From assembly GCA_017543415.1 (NCBI GenBank), contig JAFYGD010000142.1, forward strand, positions 1-6,468: DNA of 6,468 nt. Direction: 5' to 3'. The notes below the pieces were generated by a model, which saw nothing but the letters and a program-made list of their open reading frames with translations, did not search any database and was not told the origin of the DNA. A program made the translations under genes and the position numbers. The DNA comes from Eubacterium sp. GTDB lineage: Bacteria > Bacillota > Clostridia > Oscillospirales > Acutalibacteraceae. Below, piece after piece: positions 1 through 5,584 of the stretch. The first letter of the stretch is position 1. The number at the start of each line of letters is the position of its first letter.

Positions 1-20
1 GGGGCACCCTGCATAAATAG
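1..20 (+). repeat. Left arm of 20-bp inverted repeat
   Basis: This sequence matches the reverse complement of 260-279 at 19 of 20 positions; the only difference is at position 11 (G, where the other arm has A). The repeat may continue to the left of the window, so the true outer boundary cannot be seen. It could be the terminal inverted repeat of a miniature element or one copy of a dispersed palindromic intergenic repeat. Confidence 0.7.
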
Positions 21-62
21 TTTCAGCCCTAAAATCACATCTTTTTAGCTACAACGTCATTA

Positions 63-99
63 AAAATCGGGTTAAGGCGGCAAGCCTTAACCCGATTTT
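63..99. terminator. Long perfect hairpin, probably bidirectional terminator
   Basis: Positions 63-78 pair perfectly with 84-99 to give a 16-bp stem around a GGCAA loop. The stem is flanked by A-tracts on the left and TTTT on the right, so a U-run follows the hairpin on either strand (five U on the minus strand, four on the plus). This is the architecture of a bidirectional intrinsic terminator. It may serve a gene to the left of the window and back up termination of the minus-strand secreted-protein gene. Confidence 0.75.
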
Positions 100-182
100 G
101 TGCTTTGTTCTAACAAAAAATCTGTTGATTTTAGGGTGCGAAGCAGTTTTGGCATAGTAGTTTTAGTCCGTAAAGGAGTTAT

Positions 183-219
183 AAAAATCCCTGCATACTC
201 GCGTATTCAGGGATTTTTT
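183..219. terminator. Hairpin with A/T flanks, probable terminator of the minus-strand secreted-protein gene
   Basis: AAAAATCCCTG at 183-193 pairs perfectly with 208-218. After one C/T mismatch the stem continues with ATAC (195-198) against GTAT (203-206), closing on a TCGC loop. On the minus strand the stem is followed by a U-run, about 75 nt after the stop codon of the gene ending at 293, so it can terminate that transcript. On the plus strand it ends in six U, so it could act in both directions. Confidence 0.75.
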
Positions 220-259
220 AGCTTCTTTAGGGGCAAAAGGACACAGCCAAAACCTAAAC

Positions 260-279
260 CTATTTATGTAGGGTGCCCC
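260..279 (-). repeat. Right arm of 20-bp inverted repeat
   Basis: This is the reverse complement of positions 1-20 with a single mismatch. It lies 13 bp beyond the stop codon of the minus-strand gene, and its GGGTGCCCC end forms part of a second, short hairpin with the following ACGGGGTGC. Confidence 0.7.
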
Positions 280-294
280 ACGGGGTGCTTTTTT
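273..294 (+). terminator. Possible plus-strand terminator overlapping the end of the secreted-protein gene
   Basis: GTGCCC (273-278) can pair with GGGTGC (283-288) through four Watson-Crick and two G-U pairs. It is followed directly by six T (289-294). The G-U pairs become C/A mismatches on the minus strand, so the hairpin only works for plus-strand RNA. It would stop transcripts entering antisense to the gene whose stop codon it touches. The stem is short, so this is tentative. Confidence 0.35.
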
Positions 295-2242
295 ATTCTG
301 CGGGTTTGGCGTAAGTACCGCCGGTTACGGTTACAACGGCGGGAAGTTTGATTTCAATAAGGTTTTCCGCGCAGTTAAAGGCATACTTTTTAGCCTTGAT
401 TGTAAATTCGCCCGAAAGCGCCGAAAAGCCCTTATTACCTTCAAGCTGAATACCGTCGCCGCCGGTGCTTTCAAGGTTCACAACCGTTGCGGTATGACCT
501 TCCTCAAGCTCAAACACCGTCATATTCTTACATCTTATACAGTCGTCAGCCGACTTGATTTTAATGTTGGCGTTATCCTCAATTTCAATGTTAAAGTAGA
601 CCTCATCCTCTACCATAACGCCGCCTATACCCGGAACGAGAACGGTATCCTTTGTATCAATACCGCGGTTTGCGCTGAGAATATCAAGGGTAAGGTTTTT
701 AATAACAATCTTCGCTCTGTTATCAATAGCGGTTGAACCGTAGGACTGGATAGTCAGTACGCCGTGGCCGCGGAGCTCAATGGGGCATCTGCTGTCAATT
801 CCGTTGCCCGAGGTAGTAACTTTAAGAAGATTTTCGCTGCCGTCCTTTGCGGAAATGAAAACCTTTGGCGCTTCTCCGTAAGCGGGCGTTCCGTCTTCAT
901 TTGTAACCGGATTGCCGTTTTCATCGTATAAAGGCGCATAGTTTTTAACGTTGATACAGTCCCTGCCGTCATTTATAAGGGTTACGCCGTTGAGCTTAAC
1001 CTCTGTTCTGCCGACAGCGTTTATATCAATTGTAAAATCGCTTCTTGAACCCGTGATTTCAAAATCAATTGAGCCGTCCTCGTTAGTTGAAATGTCAAGC
1101 TTATCGTTAACGCCCGAGCTGTTGGTTGAGGACTGCTTAAACGCGGCGTAATTCGGGTTGCTGACGGTTTCCGTTCCAATATCAATATAACAGGTTTTAT
1201 CAATGCTTTCACCGTCGCAGCGGGTACATTGATGGTGCCTGAAATAATCTTCGTCAACCGTATATTCCTCTTCAAAATCATGCCCGAGAGCAGGAACGAT
1301 ATCGGTTTTGCTTTCTTCATACACAAAGCCGCATACGGTACATACTTCAGCGGTAAAGCCGTCCTCGGTACAGGTTGGCTGAACTGTTTTGCTTTCGTAA
1401 ACATGAGCCGTTCCGACAGCTGGCTCAACAACGGATTTGCTTGTTTCATCCTCATAGCCGCAAACCGTGCAATAATTGATTGTATAGCCGTCGTCCGTAC
1501 AGTTAGCGGGAACGTATTTCAGCGAATAGCTGTGAGGAATAACGTCAGTATAATCGCCTATAACTACCCTGTCGCACTTTGAGCATTTGTAGGTTGTATA
1601 ACCCTGCTCTGTGCAGGTTGGCGCGGTAACCTTTGCCTCAAATTTATGGGGCTTTATTGCGGTATTATACTTGTCGCCGCAGAGCTTACAGGTATAAACA
1701 GTATAGCCCTCGTTGACGTCATCCGCCTCAACATATTCGCCGAGGTATTCATGGGCGGTAAAATCCTTTTCAACCGGTGCGGTATATTTCTTTTTACAGT
1801 ATTTGCACTTATTGCTTTTTACACCCTCCTGAGCGCAGGTTGCCTTCTTTTCAATAAACCACGAGCTTGAGGGGGCGTGGGCGGTTTTTGCGCCCTTTAT
1901 TTTTGAAAACTTGCCGAAAACCTTTTTACTGCCGCTGACTTTATAAGCGCGCACCTTATAGTAACGCGTTTTGCCGAGCTTTTGCTTAATAACCGCTTTG
2001 TTTTTGGTAACGGTTTTAATTCTTTTATACTTGCCGTTTTTCTTTGCGGCTGAATAAATCTGATAGCCGGCGGCATTTTTCTGCTTTTTCCATTTAAGGG
2101 TGACGTTTTTACAGGTTTTTGAAACCTTAAAAGAAGCGACCGCCGCAGGCTTTGAAGCTGCAAGCGCTTCAAAATGCACGCTGAAAACCGCCAATGAAAT
2201 CATCAGCAGAGAAAGTAAAATTACGGTCAGTCTTTTAATCAT
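293..2242 (-). CDS. Secreted FN3 / Cys-module / carbohydrate-binding (Cthe_2159-like) protein
   Basis: This 649-residue protein starts with a Sec signal peptide (basic MIKR, hydrophobic core, likely cleavage after ALA at residue 28). Residues about 32-122 are a very lysine-rich fibronectin type III-like domain. Residues about 134-346 are six Cys-x-x-Cys modules. Residues about 350-647 are rich in short beta repeats (LNGVTLIND, GNGIDSRCPIELRGHGVLTI, GGDGIQLEG), resembling the beta-helix carbohydrate-binding Cthe_2159 family, whose founding clostridial member is reported to bind cellulose and polygalacturonate. There is no LPXTG anchor, dockerin or recognisable catalytic motif, so a binding role at or outside the cell surface is inferred. 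I prefer ATG at 2242 because AGGTG sits 6 nt upstream; a GTG at 2251 would add three residues but lacks a good ribosome binding site. The gene is monocistronic, with its own promoter. The family assignment is by eye. Confidence 0.87.
   Translation of the reverse strand: MIKRLTVILLSLLMISLAVFSVHFEALAASKPAAVASFKVSKTCKNVTLKWKKQKNAAGYQIYSAAKKNGKYKRIKTVTKNKAVIKQKLGKTRYYKVRAYKVSGSKKVFGKFSKIKGAKTAHAPSSSWFIEKKATCAQEGVKSNKCKYCKKKYTAPVEKDFTAHEYLGEYVEADDVNEGYTVYTCKLCGDKYNTAIKPHKFEAKVTAPTCTEQGYTTYKCSKCDRVVIGDYTDVIPHSYSLKYVPANCTDDGYTINYCTVCGYEDETSKSVVEPAVGTAHVYESKTVQPTCTEDGFTAEVCTVCGFVYEESKTDIVPALGHDFEEEYTVDEDYFRHHQCTRCDGESIDKTCYIDIGTETVSNPNYAAFKQSSTNSSGVNDKLDISTNEDGSIDFEITGSRSDFTIDINAVGRTEVKLNGVTLINDGRDCINVKNYAPLYDENGNPVTNEDGTPAYGEAPKVFISAKDGSENLLKVTTSGNGIDSRCPIELRGHGVLTIQSYGSTAIDNRAKIVIKNLTLDILSANRGIDTKDTVLVPGIGGVMVEDEVYFNIEIEDNANIKIKSADDCIRCKNMTVFELEEGHTATVVNLESTGGDGIQLEGNKGFSALSGEFTIKAKKYAFNCAENLIEIKLPAVVTVTGGTYAKPAE
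1205..1843 (-). repeat. Six tandem Cys-x-x-Cys modules inside the secreted protein
   Basis: Counted from the ATG, the modules have CxxC pairs at residues 146/149, 185/188, 220/223, 258/261, 301/304 and 339/342, spaced about 35-43 residues apart. Modules 1, 3, 4 and 5 also carry an earlier Cys in a pattern like ATC-x3-G or PTCTE-x-G (residues 136, 210, 248, 291). In modules 2 and 6 that Cys is missing. A histidine in an x-H-[EKSVD]-[YF] context (residues 164, 199, 237, 280, 321) separates successive modules. The His/Cys pattern suggests small metal-binding or disulfide-stabilised spacer domains. I do not know a proven function for them. Confidence 0.8.
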
Positions 2243-2248
2243 TATAAT

Positions 2249-2253
2249 CACCT
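2249..2253 (-). promoter_or_regulatory. Ribosome binding site that sets the start of the secreted-protein gene
   Basis: On the minus strand AGGTG is followed by 6 nt and then ATG at 2242. The alternative GTG start at 2251 lies inside this site and has no Shine-Dalgarno sequence of its own, so the ATG is the likely start. Confidence 0.65.
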
Positions 2254-2259
2254 ATTATA

Positions 2260-2288
2260 ATTATAAGACAAGTAATAATGATTGTCAA
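2260..2288 (-). promoter_or_regulatory. Consensus housekeeping promoter of the secreted-protein gene
   Basis: On the minus strand there is TTGACA (2283-2288), a 17-bp spacer and TATAAT (2260-2265), an exact match to the vegetative sigma consensus. The -35 begins 3 bp beyond the U-tract of the upstream gene's terminator. The predicted transcription start near 2253 leaves a leader of only about 11 nt, with the ribosome binding site at its very 5' end. A second TATAAT at 2254-2259 could shift the start but would have poor spacing. Confidence 0.85.
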
Positions 2289-2290
2289 AC

Positions 2291-2318
2291 AAAAAAGCAG
2301 TTGATAGACAACTGCTTT
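2291..2318 (-). terminator. Intrinsic terminator of the TM2-protein gene
   Basis: On the minus strand a 10-bp stem (AAAGCAGTTG with CAACTGCTTT, loop TCTAT) ends in six U. It begins 4 nt after the TAA stop of the TM2-protein gene and separates that gene from the promoter of the secreted-protein gene. Confidence 0.9.
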
Positions 2319-2322
2319 CTTT

Positions 2323-2913
2323 TTATTCTTTGTTCTTTGCTTCGGCTTCCATTCTTGTTTTAACAAGCGCTTCTTCAAAGGTCTGGATTTTATAACCGTT
2401 TGAGTCGCGGTCTATGCTGTCGGTAAGAAGCTGAACAGCCTCTACAACAGCCCAGATATACGAAGCTATAAAGCCAAGACCTGCAAGAAGCGAGCCGAGC
2501 GTTGCAACAAGGATATGAATTATAGCCTTATTACTGTCGCCAAGATAGAAATTATGTATACCGAAAACGCCGAGCGTTGCGGCAAGAATTACCGCAGCAT
2601 ACTTTCTTTTAATCTTATAGCCTTCGGGATAATCGGTTCTTGCGGGCGGTGTCTGAACGGGCTGATAGAACTGCGGCTGAGCAGCGCCCGGCTGATAATA
2701 AGTACCCTGTCCCTGAGGCGGTGTATAATACTCGCCCTGAGGCTGTTGATACTGCTGATACTGCTGCTCCGGCTGAGGCGGCGCAACGGGAATGGCAACG
2801 GGTACGGGCTCTGCTGCGGGAGCAGCTTCTGCCTTGTTTTCGTTTTCAACGGTAGCTGTGCAGGTGCAAACCTCGCCCTCTGCAAGCTCTTTTCCGCAAT
2901 TCGGACAAATCAT
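2323..2913 (-). CDS. TM2-domain membrane protein with N-terminal zinc-ribbon-like motif
   Basis: This 196-residue protein opens with MICPNCGKEL and a CTC at residues 17-19, so Cys 3, 6, 17 and 19 make a small zinc-ribbon-like motif. Residues about 20-98 are a low-complexity, disordered-looking linker, first Ala/Glu/Pro-rich and then Gln/Tyr/Pro-rich (YQQYQQ, QGQGTYY, QPGAAQP). Residues about 103-165 are a TM2 domain: KRKYAAVILAATLG, the signature G-x-x-G-x-H-x-F-Y-L-G (115-125), and a second hydrophobic helix ending VEAVQLL. The tail of about 30 residues is charged. TM2 proteins are widespread small membrane proteins of mostly unknown role, and no enzymatic function can be assigned. AAGGAG lies 7 nt before the ATG, and the gene has its own promoter and terminator. 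It is divergent from the uronate operon. Confidence 0.9.
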   Translation of the reverse strand: MICPNCGKELAEGEVCTCTATVENENKAEAAPAAEPVPVAIPVAPPQPEQQYQQYQQPQGEYYTPPQGQGTYYQPGAAQPQFYQPVQTPPARTDYPEGYKIKRKYAAVILAATLGVFGIHNFYLGDSNKAIIHILVATLGSLLAGLGFIASYIWAVVEAVQLLTDSIDRDSNGYKIQTFEEALVKTRMEAEAKNKE

Positions 2914-2946
2914 AACAAAATCTCCTTTACTGTTTATTTCGTTTTA

Positions 2947-2975
2947 ATTTTAAACCCAAAGCATTTTTATGTCAA
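2947..2975 (-). promoter_or_regulatory. Promoter of the TM2-protein gene
   Basis: On the minus strand there is TTGACA (2970-2975), a 17-bp spacer and TAAAAT (2947-2952, one change from consensus). The predicted start near 2940 gives a leader of about 27 nt containing AAAGGAG. The promoter is divergent from that of the uronate operon, with about 40 bp between the two -35 elements. Confidence 0.8.
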
Positions 2976-3015
2976 TAATATTGAGCTAAACTTTGACTAT
3001 TCTTAATATTTATTG

Positions 3016-3044
3016 TTGAAAAGCCGTTATATTAAGTATATAAT
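3016..3044 (+). promoter_or_regulatory. Promoter of the uxaC-kdgK-eda operon
   Basis: TTGAAA (3016-3021), a 17-bp spacer and TATAAT (3039-3044) form a strong vegetative promoter. The predicted transcription start is near 3051, giving a leader of about 21 nt. The strength of the core elements suggests that control is by repression, which fits the inverted repeat over the -10. Confidence 0.85.
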
Positions 3045-3049
3045 ATAAC
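3026..3049 (+). promoter_or_regulatory. Perfect inverted repeat over the -10: candidate operator of the uronate operon
   Basis: GTTATATTA (3026-3034) and TAATATAAC (3041-3049) are exact reverse complements separated by six bases. The right arm overlaps the -10 element. A dimeric repressor bound here would block RNA polymerase. Hexuronate operons are commonly controlled by GntR-, LacI- or IclR-type repressors that respond to pathway intermediates, but no regulator gene is in the window and I do not recognise the site as a known motif. High AT content raises the chance of a fortuitous palindrome, although nine perfect pairs including terminal G/C make that less likely. Confidence 0.6.
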
Positions 3050-3055
3050 CAAATC

Positions 3056-3063
3056 AGGGGGTG
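3056..3063 (+). promoter_or_regulatory. uxaC: Ribosome binding site of uxaC
   Basis: AGGGGGTG ends 8 nt before the ATG at 3072 and 14 nt before the second in-frame ATG at 3078. The spacing favours the upstream start, giving MFMDKN as the N-terminus. Confidence 0.7.
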
Positions 3064-3071
3064 CATAACGA

Positions 3072-4463
3072 ATGTTTATGGATAAGAATTTTCTTCTTAA
3101 CACAGAGAGTGCAAAAAGGCTTTACTTTGACTTTGCGGAAAAGATGCCGATTTGCGATTACCACTGCCATTTAAGCCCGAAAGAGATTTTTGAAAACAAG
3201 GCGCCTGAAAATATTTCACAGCTTTGGCTTGCGGGCGACCATTACAAGTGGCGCGCAATGCGCTCCTGCGGTATTGAGGAAAAATACTGCACGGGCAACG
3301 CTTCGGACAGGGAAAAATTCCTTGCTTTTGCAAAAACCCTGCAGTACTGCATAGGCAACCCGCTTTACCACTGGGCTCACCTTGAGCTTCAGCGCTATTT
3401 CGGAATTGACACCCCATTAAATGCAAAAACCGCGGAAGAAATCTACGAGCGCGCAAACAAGGCGATTGCAGAGGGTGACTTCAGACCGCAGAGCCTTATT
3501 GCAAATTCAAACGTTAAGTTTGTTTGCACTACCGACGACCCGATTGACGACCTGAAATACCACAAGCTCCTGAACGAGCGCAAGCTGCCCTTCAGGGTTC
3601 TCCCCTCCTTCCGTCCGGACAAGGCGCTCAACATTAACGCAGACGGATTTATCGAATACATTAACGAGCTCGGCAAGGCTGCGGATATTGAAATAGGCTC
3701 GGTTGCCGACGTTGTTGACGCACTTTACAGGAGAGCCGAATATTTTGCCAAATGCGGCTGTAAAATATCCGACCAGGCGTTTGAATATGTACCGTATGAA
3801 CGCGCCGACAATGAAGAATTAAACGATATATTTGCAAGAGCTATGCTCGGCGAAAAGGTTTCACGCCGTGATGAGGATAAATACAAAACCGCAATTATGC
3901 TTACGCTCGGAGCCAAGTACAAAATGCTCGGCTGGACAATGGAAATACACATAGGCGCTATGAGGAATAACAGTTCGGTGATGTTTGAAAAGCTCGGCGC
4001 CGACACGGGCTTTGATTCCGTCGGCGACTGTGAAATTGCAAAGCCGCTTTCACGCTTTCTTAACGCGCTTGAAATGCTTTGCGCTCTTCCGAAAACTATT
4101 CTTTTCAACCTTAACGATAAGGATAACACGGTGCTTGCAACAATGCTCGGCAACTTCCAGAGCGCAGAAGCTGAAAGTAAAATTCAGTTCGGCCCCGCAT
4201 GGTGGTTCCTTGATACAATGGACGGTATGACGGCACAGCTAAAGTCGCTCGGCAACCTCGGCGTGCTCGGAAAGTTCGTAGGTATGGAAACGGACAGCCG
4301 CTCGTTTACCTCGTATGCAAGGCACGAATACTTCAGGCGTATTTTATGCAGGCTGCTCGGTCAGTGGATTGAAGAGGGCATGTACGCCTACGATGAAGAT
4401 ATAGTTAAAGAAATTGTTGAGGGCATTTGCTATAACAATGCCGTTAAATATTTTGATTTTTAG
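3072..4463 (+). CDS. uxaC: Uronate (glucuronate/galacturonate) isomerase
   Basis: This cytoplasmic enzyme interconverts D-glucuronate with D-fructuronate and D-galacturonate with D-tagaturonate, the first step of the bacterial hexuronate isomerase pathway. At 463 residues it is full length for the family (about 465-470). Visible family landmarks are the metal-binding His-x-His in CDYHCHLSPKEI (His 31 and 33), CTTDDP (152-157), the conserved HIGAMRNNS (293-301), QFGPAWWF (372-379), and TDSRSFTSYARHEYFRR (407-423) with the Asp expected of this amidohydrolase-fold enzyme. It is the first gene of the operon. Its TAG stop overlaps the ribosome binding site of kdgK. No broken or missing motif is seen. 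The preferred substrate (glucuronate or galacturonate) cannot be told from sequence. Confidence 0.97.
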   Translation: MFMDKNFLLNTESAKRLYFDFAEKMPICDYHCHLSPKEIFENKAPENISQLWLAGDHYKWRAMRSCGIEEKYCTGNASDREKFLAFAKTLQYCIGNPLYHWAHLELQRYFGIDTPLNAKTAEEIYERANKAIAEGDFRPQSLIANSNVKFVCTTDDPIDDLKYHKLLNERKLPFRVLPSFRPDKALNINADGFIEYINELGKAADIEIGSVADVVDALYRRAEYFAKCGCKISDQAFEYVPYERADNEELNDIFARAMLGEKVSRRDEDKYKTAIMLTLGAKYKMLGWTMEIHIGAMRNNSSVMFEKLGADTGFDSVGDCEIAKPLSRFLNALEMLCALPKTILFNLNDKDNTVLATMLGNFQSAEAESKIQFGPAWWFLDTMDGMTAQLKSLGNLGVLGKFVGMETDSRSFTSYARHEYFRRILCRLLGQWIEEGMYAYDEDIVKEIVEGICYNNAVKYFDF

Positions 4464-4475
4464 GAGGCTTCCGAT

Positions 4476-5573
4476 ATGAACCTCAACTTAAAGTCCAGAG
4501 AAAGCTGCGCGTTTGACGAGGTTTCGCTCGGCGAAATTATGCTCAGGCTTGACCCCGGAGAGGGCAGAATAAAAACCGCGCGTTCCTTTAAAGCTTGGGA
4601 AGGCGGTGGCGAATACAACGTTGCCCGCGGTCTGCGCCGCTGCTTTGGTATGAAAACCGGAGTTATTACCGCTTTTGCGGAAAATGAAATAGGCTATCTT
4701 CTTGAAGATTTAATTCTTCAGGGCGGAGTTGACACCTCGCTTATTAAGTGGGTACCCTACGACGGAATAGGAAGAACAGTCAGAAACGGGCTTAACTTTA
4801 CCGAGCGCGGCTTTGGAATACGCGGCGCGGTAGGCGCTTCCGACAGGGGCAACACAGCGGCTTCACAGCTGCGCCCCGACGACATTGACTGGGATTATAT
4901 TTTCGGTACTCTCGGCGTTCGCTGGCTCCACACGGGCGGAATTTACGCGGCGCTTTCAGACACCTCTGCGCAGACGGTTATAACCGCAGTTAAAAAGGCA
5001 AAGGAATACGGCACCGTTGTTTCATACGACCTTAACTACCGTCCTTCGCTCTGGAAAGGAATAGGCGGTCAGGCAAAGGCGCAGGAGGTAAACCGTGAGA
5101 TTGCAAAAAACGTTGACGTTATGATAGGCAACGAGGAGGATTTTACCGCTGCGCTCGGCTTTGAGGTTGAGGGTAACGACGCCGAACTCAAAGAGCTTAA
5201 CATTGACGGCTACCGCAAAATGATTGAAACCGTAACAAAGGCTTACCCCAACTTCAAAGTAATTGCCACAACCTTACGAACGGTAAGAACCGCTACCGTC
5301 AATGACTGGAAAGCAATCTGCTGGGCAGACGGAAAGCTTTACAATTCGCTTGAATTCCCCGAGCTTGAAATTCTTGACAGAGTAGGCGGCGGCGACAGCT
5401 TTGCAAGCGGTCTTATTTACGGATTAATGACTTACGGCGACGCACAGAAGGCGGTTAACTACGGCGTTGTTCACGGCGCGCTTGCCATGACTACCCCGGG
5501 CGACACCTCAATGGCATCGCTTAAAGAGGTTGAAGCAAAGGTTAACGGAGCTTCGGCCCGCGTTCAGAGATAA
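4476..5573 (+). CDS. kdgK: 2-dehydro-3-deoxygluconokinase (KDG kinase, PfkB family)
   Basis: This cytoplasmic kinase phosphorylates 2-keto-3-deoxygluconate with ATP to give KDPG, the substrate of the next gene's product. PfkB (ribokinase) landmarks are GGGEYNVARGL (43-53), the substrate-region motif YDLNYRPSLW (184-193), GNEEDF (218-223), and the anion-hole and catalytic motif DRVGGGDSFASG (301-312) with Asp 307 as the likely catalytic base. The last motif has Arg-Val-Gly-Gly where ribokinases often have Thr-x-Gly-Ala, a variation I regard as normal in clostridial sugar kinases. At 365 residues it is longer than many KDG kinases (about 310-340), with extra sequence around 100-140 and a 14-residue N-terminal lead. 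AGGAGG overlaps the uxaC stop, 8 nt before the ATG, indicating cotranscription. The KDG specificity is largely inferred from its position between uxaC and eda; another sugar-acid kinase role is possible but less likely. Confidence 0.92.
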   Translation: MNLNLKSRESCAFDEVSLGEIMLRLDPGEGRIKTARSFKAWEGGGEYNVARGLRRCFGMKTGVITAFAENEIGYLLEDLILQGGVDTSLIKWVPYDGIGRTVRNGLNFTERGFGIRGAVGASDRGNTAASQLRPDDIDWDYIFGTLGVRWLHTGGIYAALSDTSAQTVITAVKKAKEYGTVVSYDLNYRPSLWKGIGGQAKAQEVNREIAKNVDVMIGNEEDFTAALGFEVEGNDAELKELNIDGYRKMIETVTKAYPNFKVIATTLRTVRTATVNDWKAICWADGKLYNSLEFPELEILDRVGGGDSFASGLIYGLMTYGDAQKAVNYGVVHGALAMTTPGDTSMASLKEVEAKVNGASARVQR

Positions 5574-5584
5574 GGAGAAGGAAT

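Larger units (their letters stand above)
1..292. other. Hairpin-rich intergenic region without a supportable protein gene
   Basis: I see no coding region with a ribosome binding site here. The open frame that begins at 100 on the plus strand has no Shine-Dalgarno sequence, runs through the hairpins and ends antisense to the secreted-protein gene. The stretch instead contains two long perfect stem-loops (63-99 and 183-218), a 20-bp inverted repeat at its ends (1-20 with 260-279), and a shorter 11-bp inverted repeat (CCCTAAAATCA at 27-37 with its complement at 126-136) that encloses the first stem-loop. The motif TAGGGTGC recurs at 132-139 and 270-277. This looks like a terminator cluster with REP-like palindromic repeats, or a small mobile non-coding element. 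The left end lies outside the window, so its full extent is unknown. Confidence 0.6.

Noticed and set aside
172..180. AAAGGAG resembling a ribosome binding site in the left intergenic region
   Set aside because: No start codon follows at a usable distance; the sequence runs directly into the 183-219 hairpin.
100..351. Plus-strand open frame of 83 codons
   Set aside because: It has no ribosome binding site, runs through a terminator-like hairpin and the inverted repeat, and ends antisense to the secreted-protein gene; its composition is not protein-like.
1021..1582. Longer open frames in other frames within the secreted-protein gene (1021-1455 minus, 1229-1582 plus)
   Set aside because: They overlap a gene with a signal peptide, recognisable domains, promoter and ribosome binding site. 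They have no domains or initiation signals of their own.
2742..2770. Trinucleotide-like repeat (CTGCTGATA series) in the TM2 gene
   Set aside because: It simply encodes the YQQYQQ part of the low-complexity linker. It is not a CRISPR, and no regular spacer pattern is present.
2515..3006. Plus-strand open frame of 163 codons opposite the TM2 gene
   Set aside because: It is antisense to a clear TM2-domain gene and its Leu/Arg-rich tract mirrors the Gln/Pro-rich linker codons; no ribosome binding site was seen.
2914..3071. Catabolite-repression (cre) site in the divergent promoter region
   Set aside because: I looked for a TGNAANCGNTNNCA-like sequence by eye and found none.
3725..4153. Minus-strand open frame of 142 codons inside uxaC
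   Set aside because: It is a shadow of a well-conserved enzyme gene, with no initiation signals and a Ser/Leu-rich translation typical of antisense frames.
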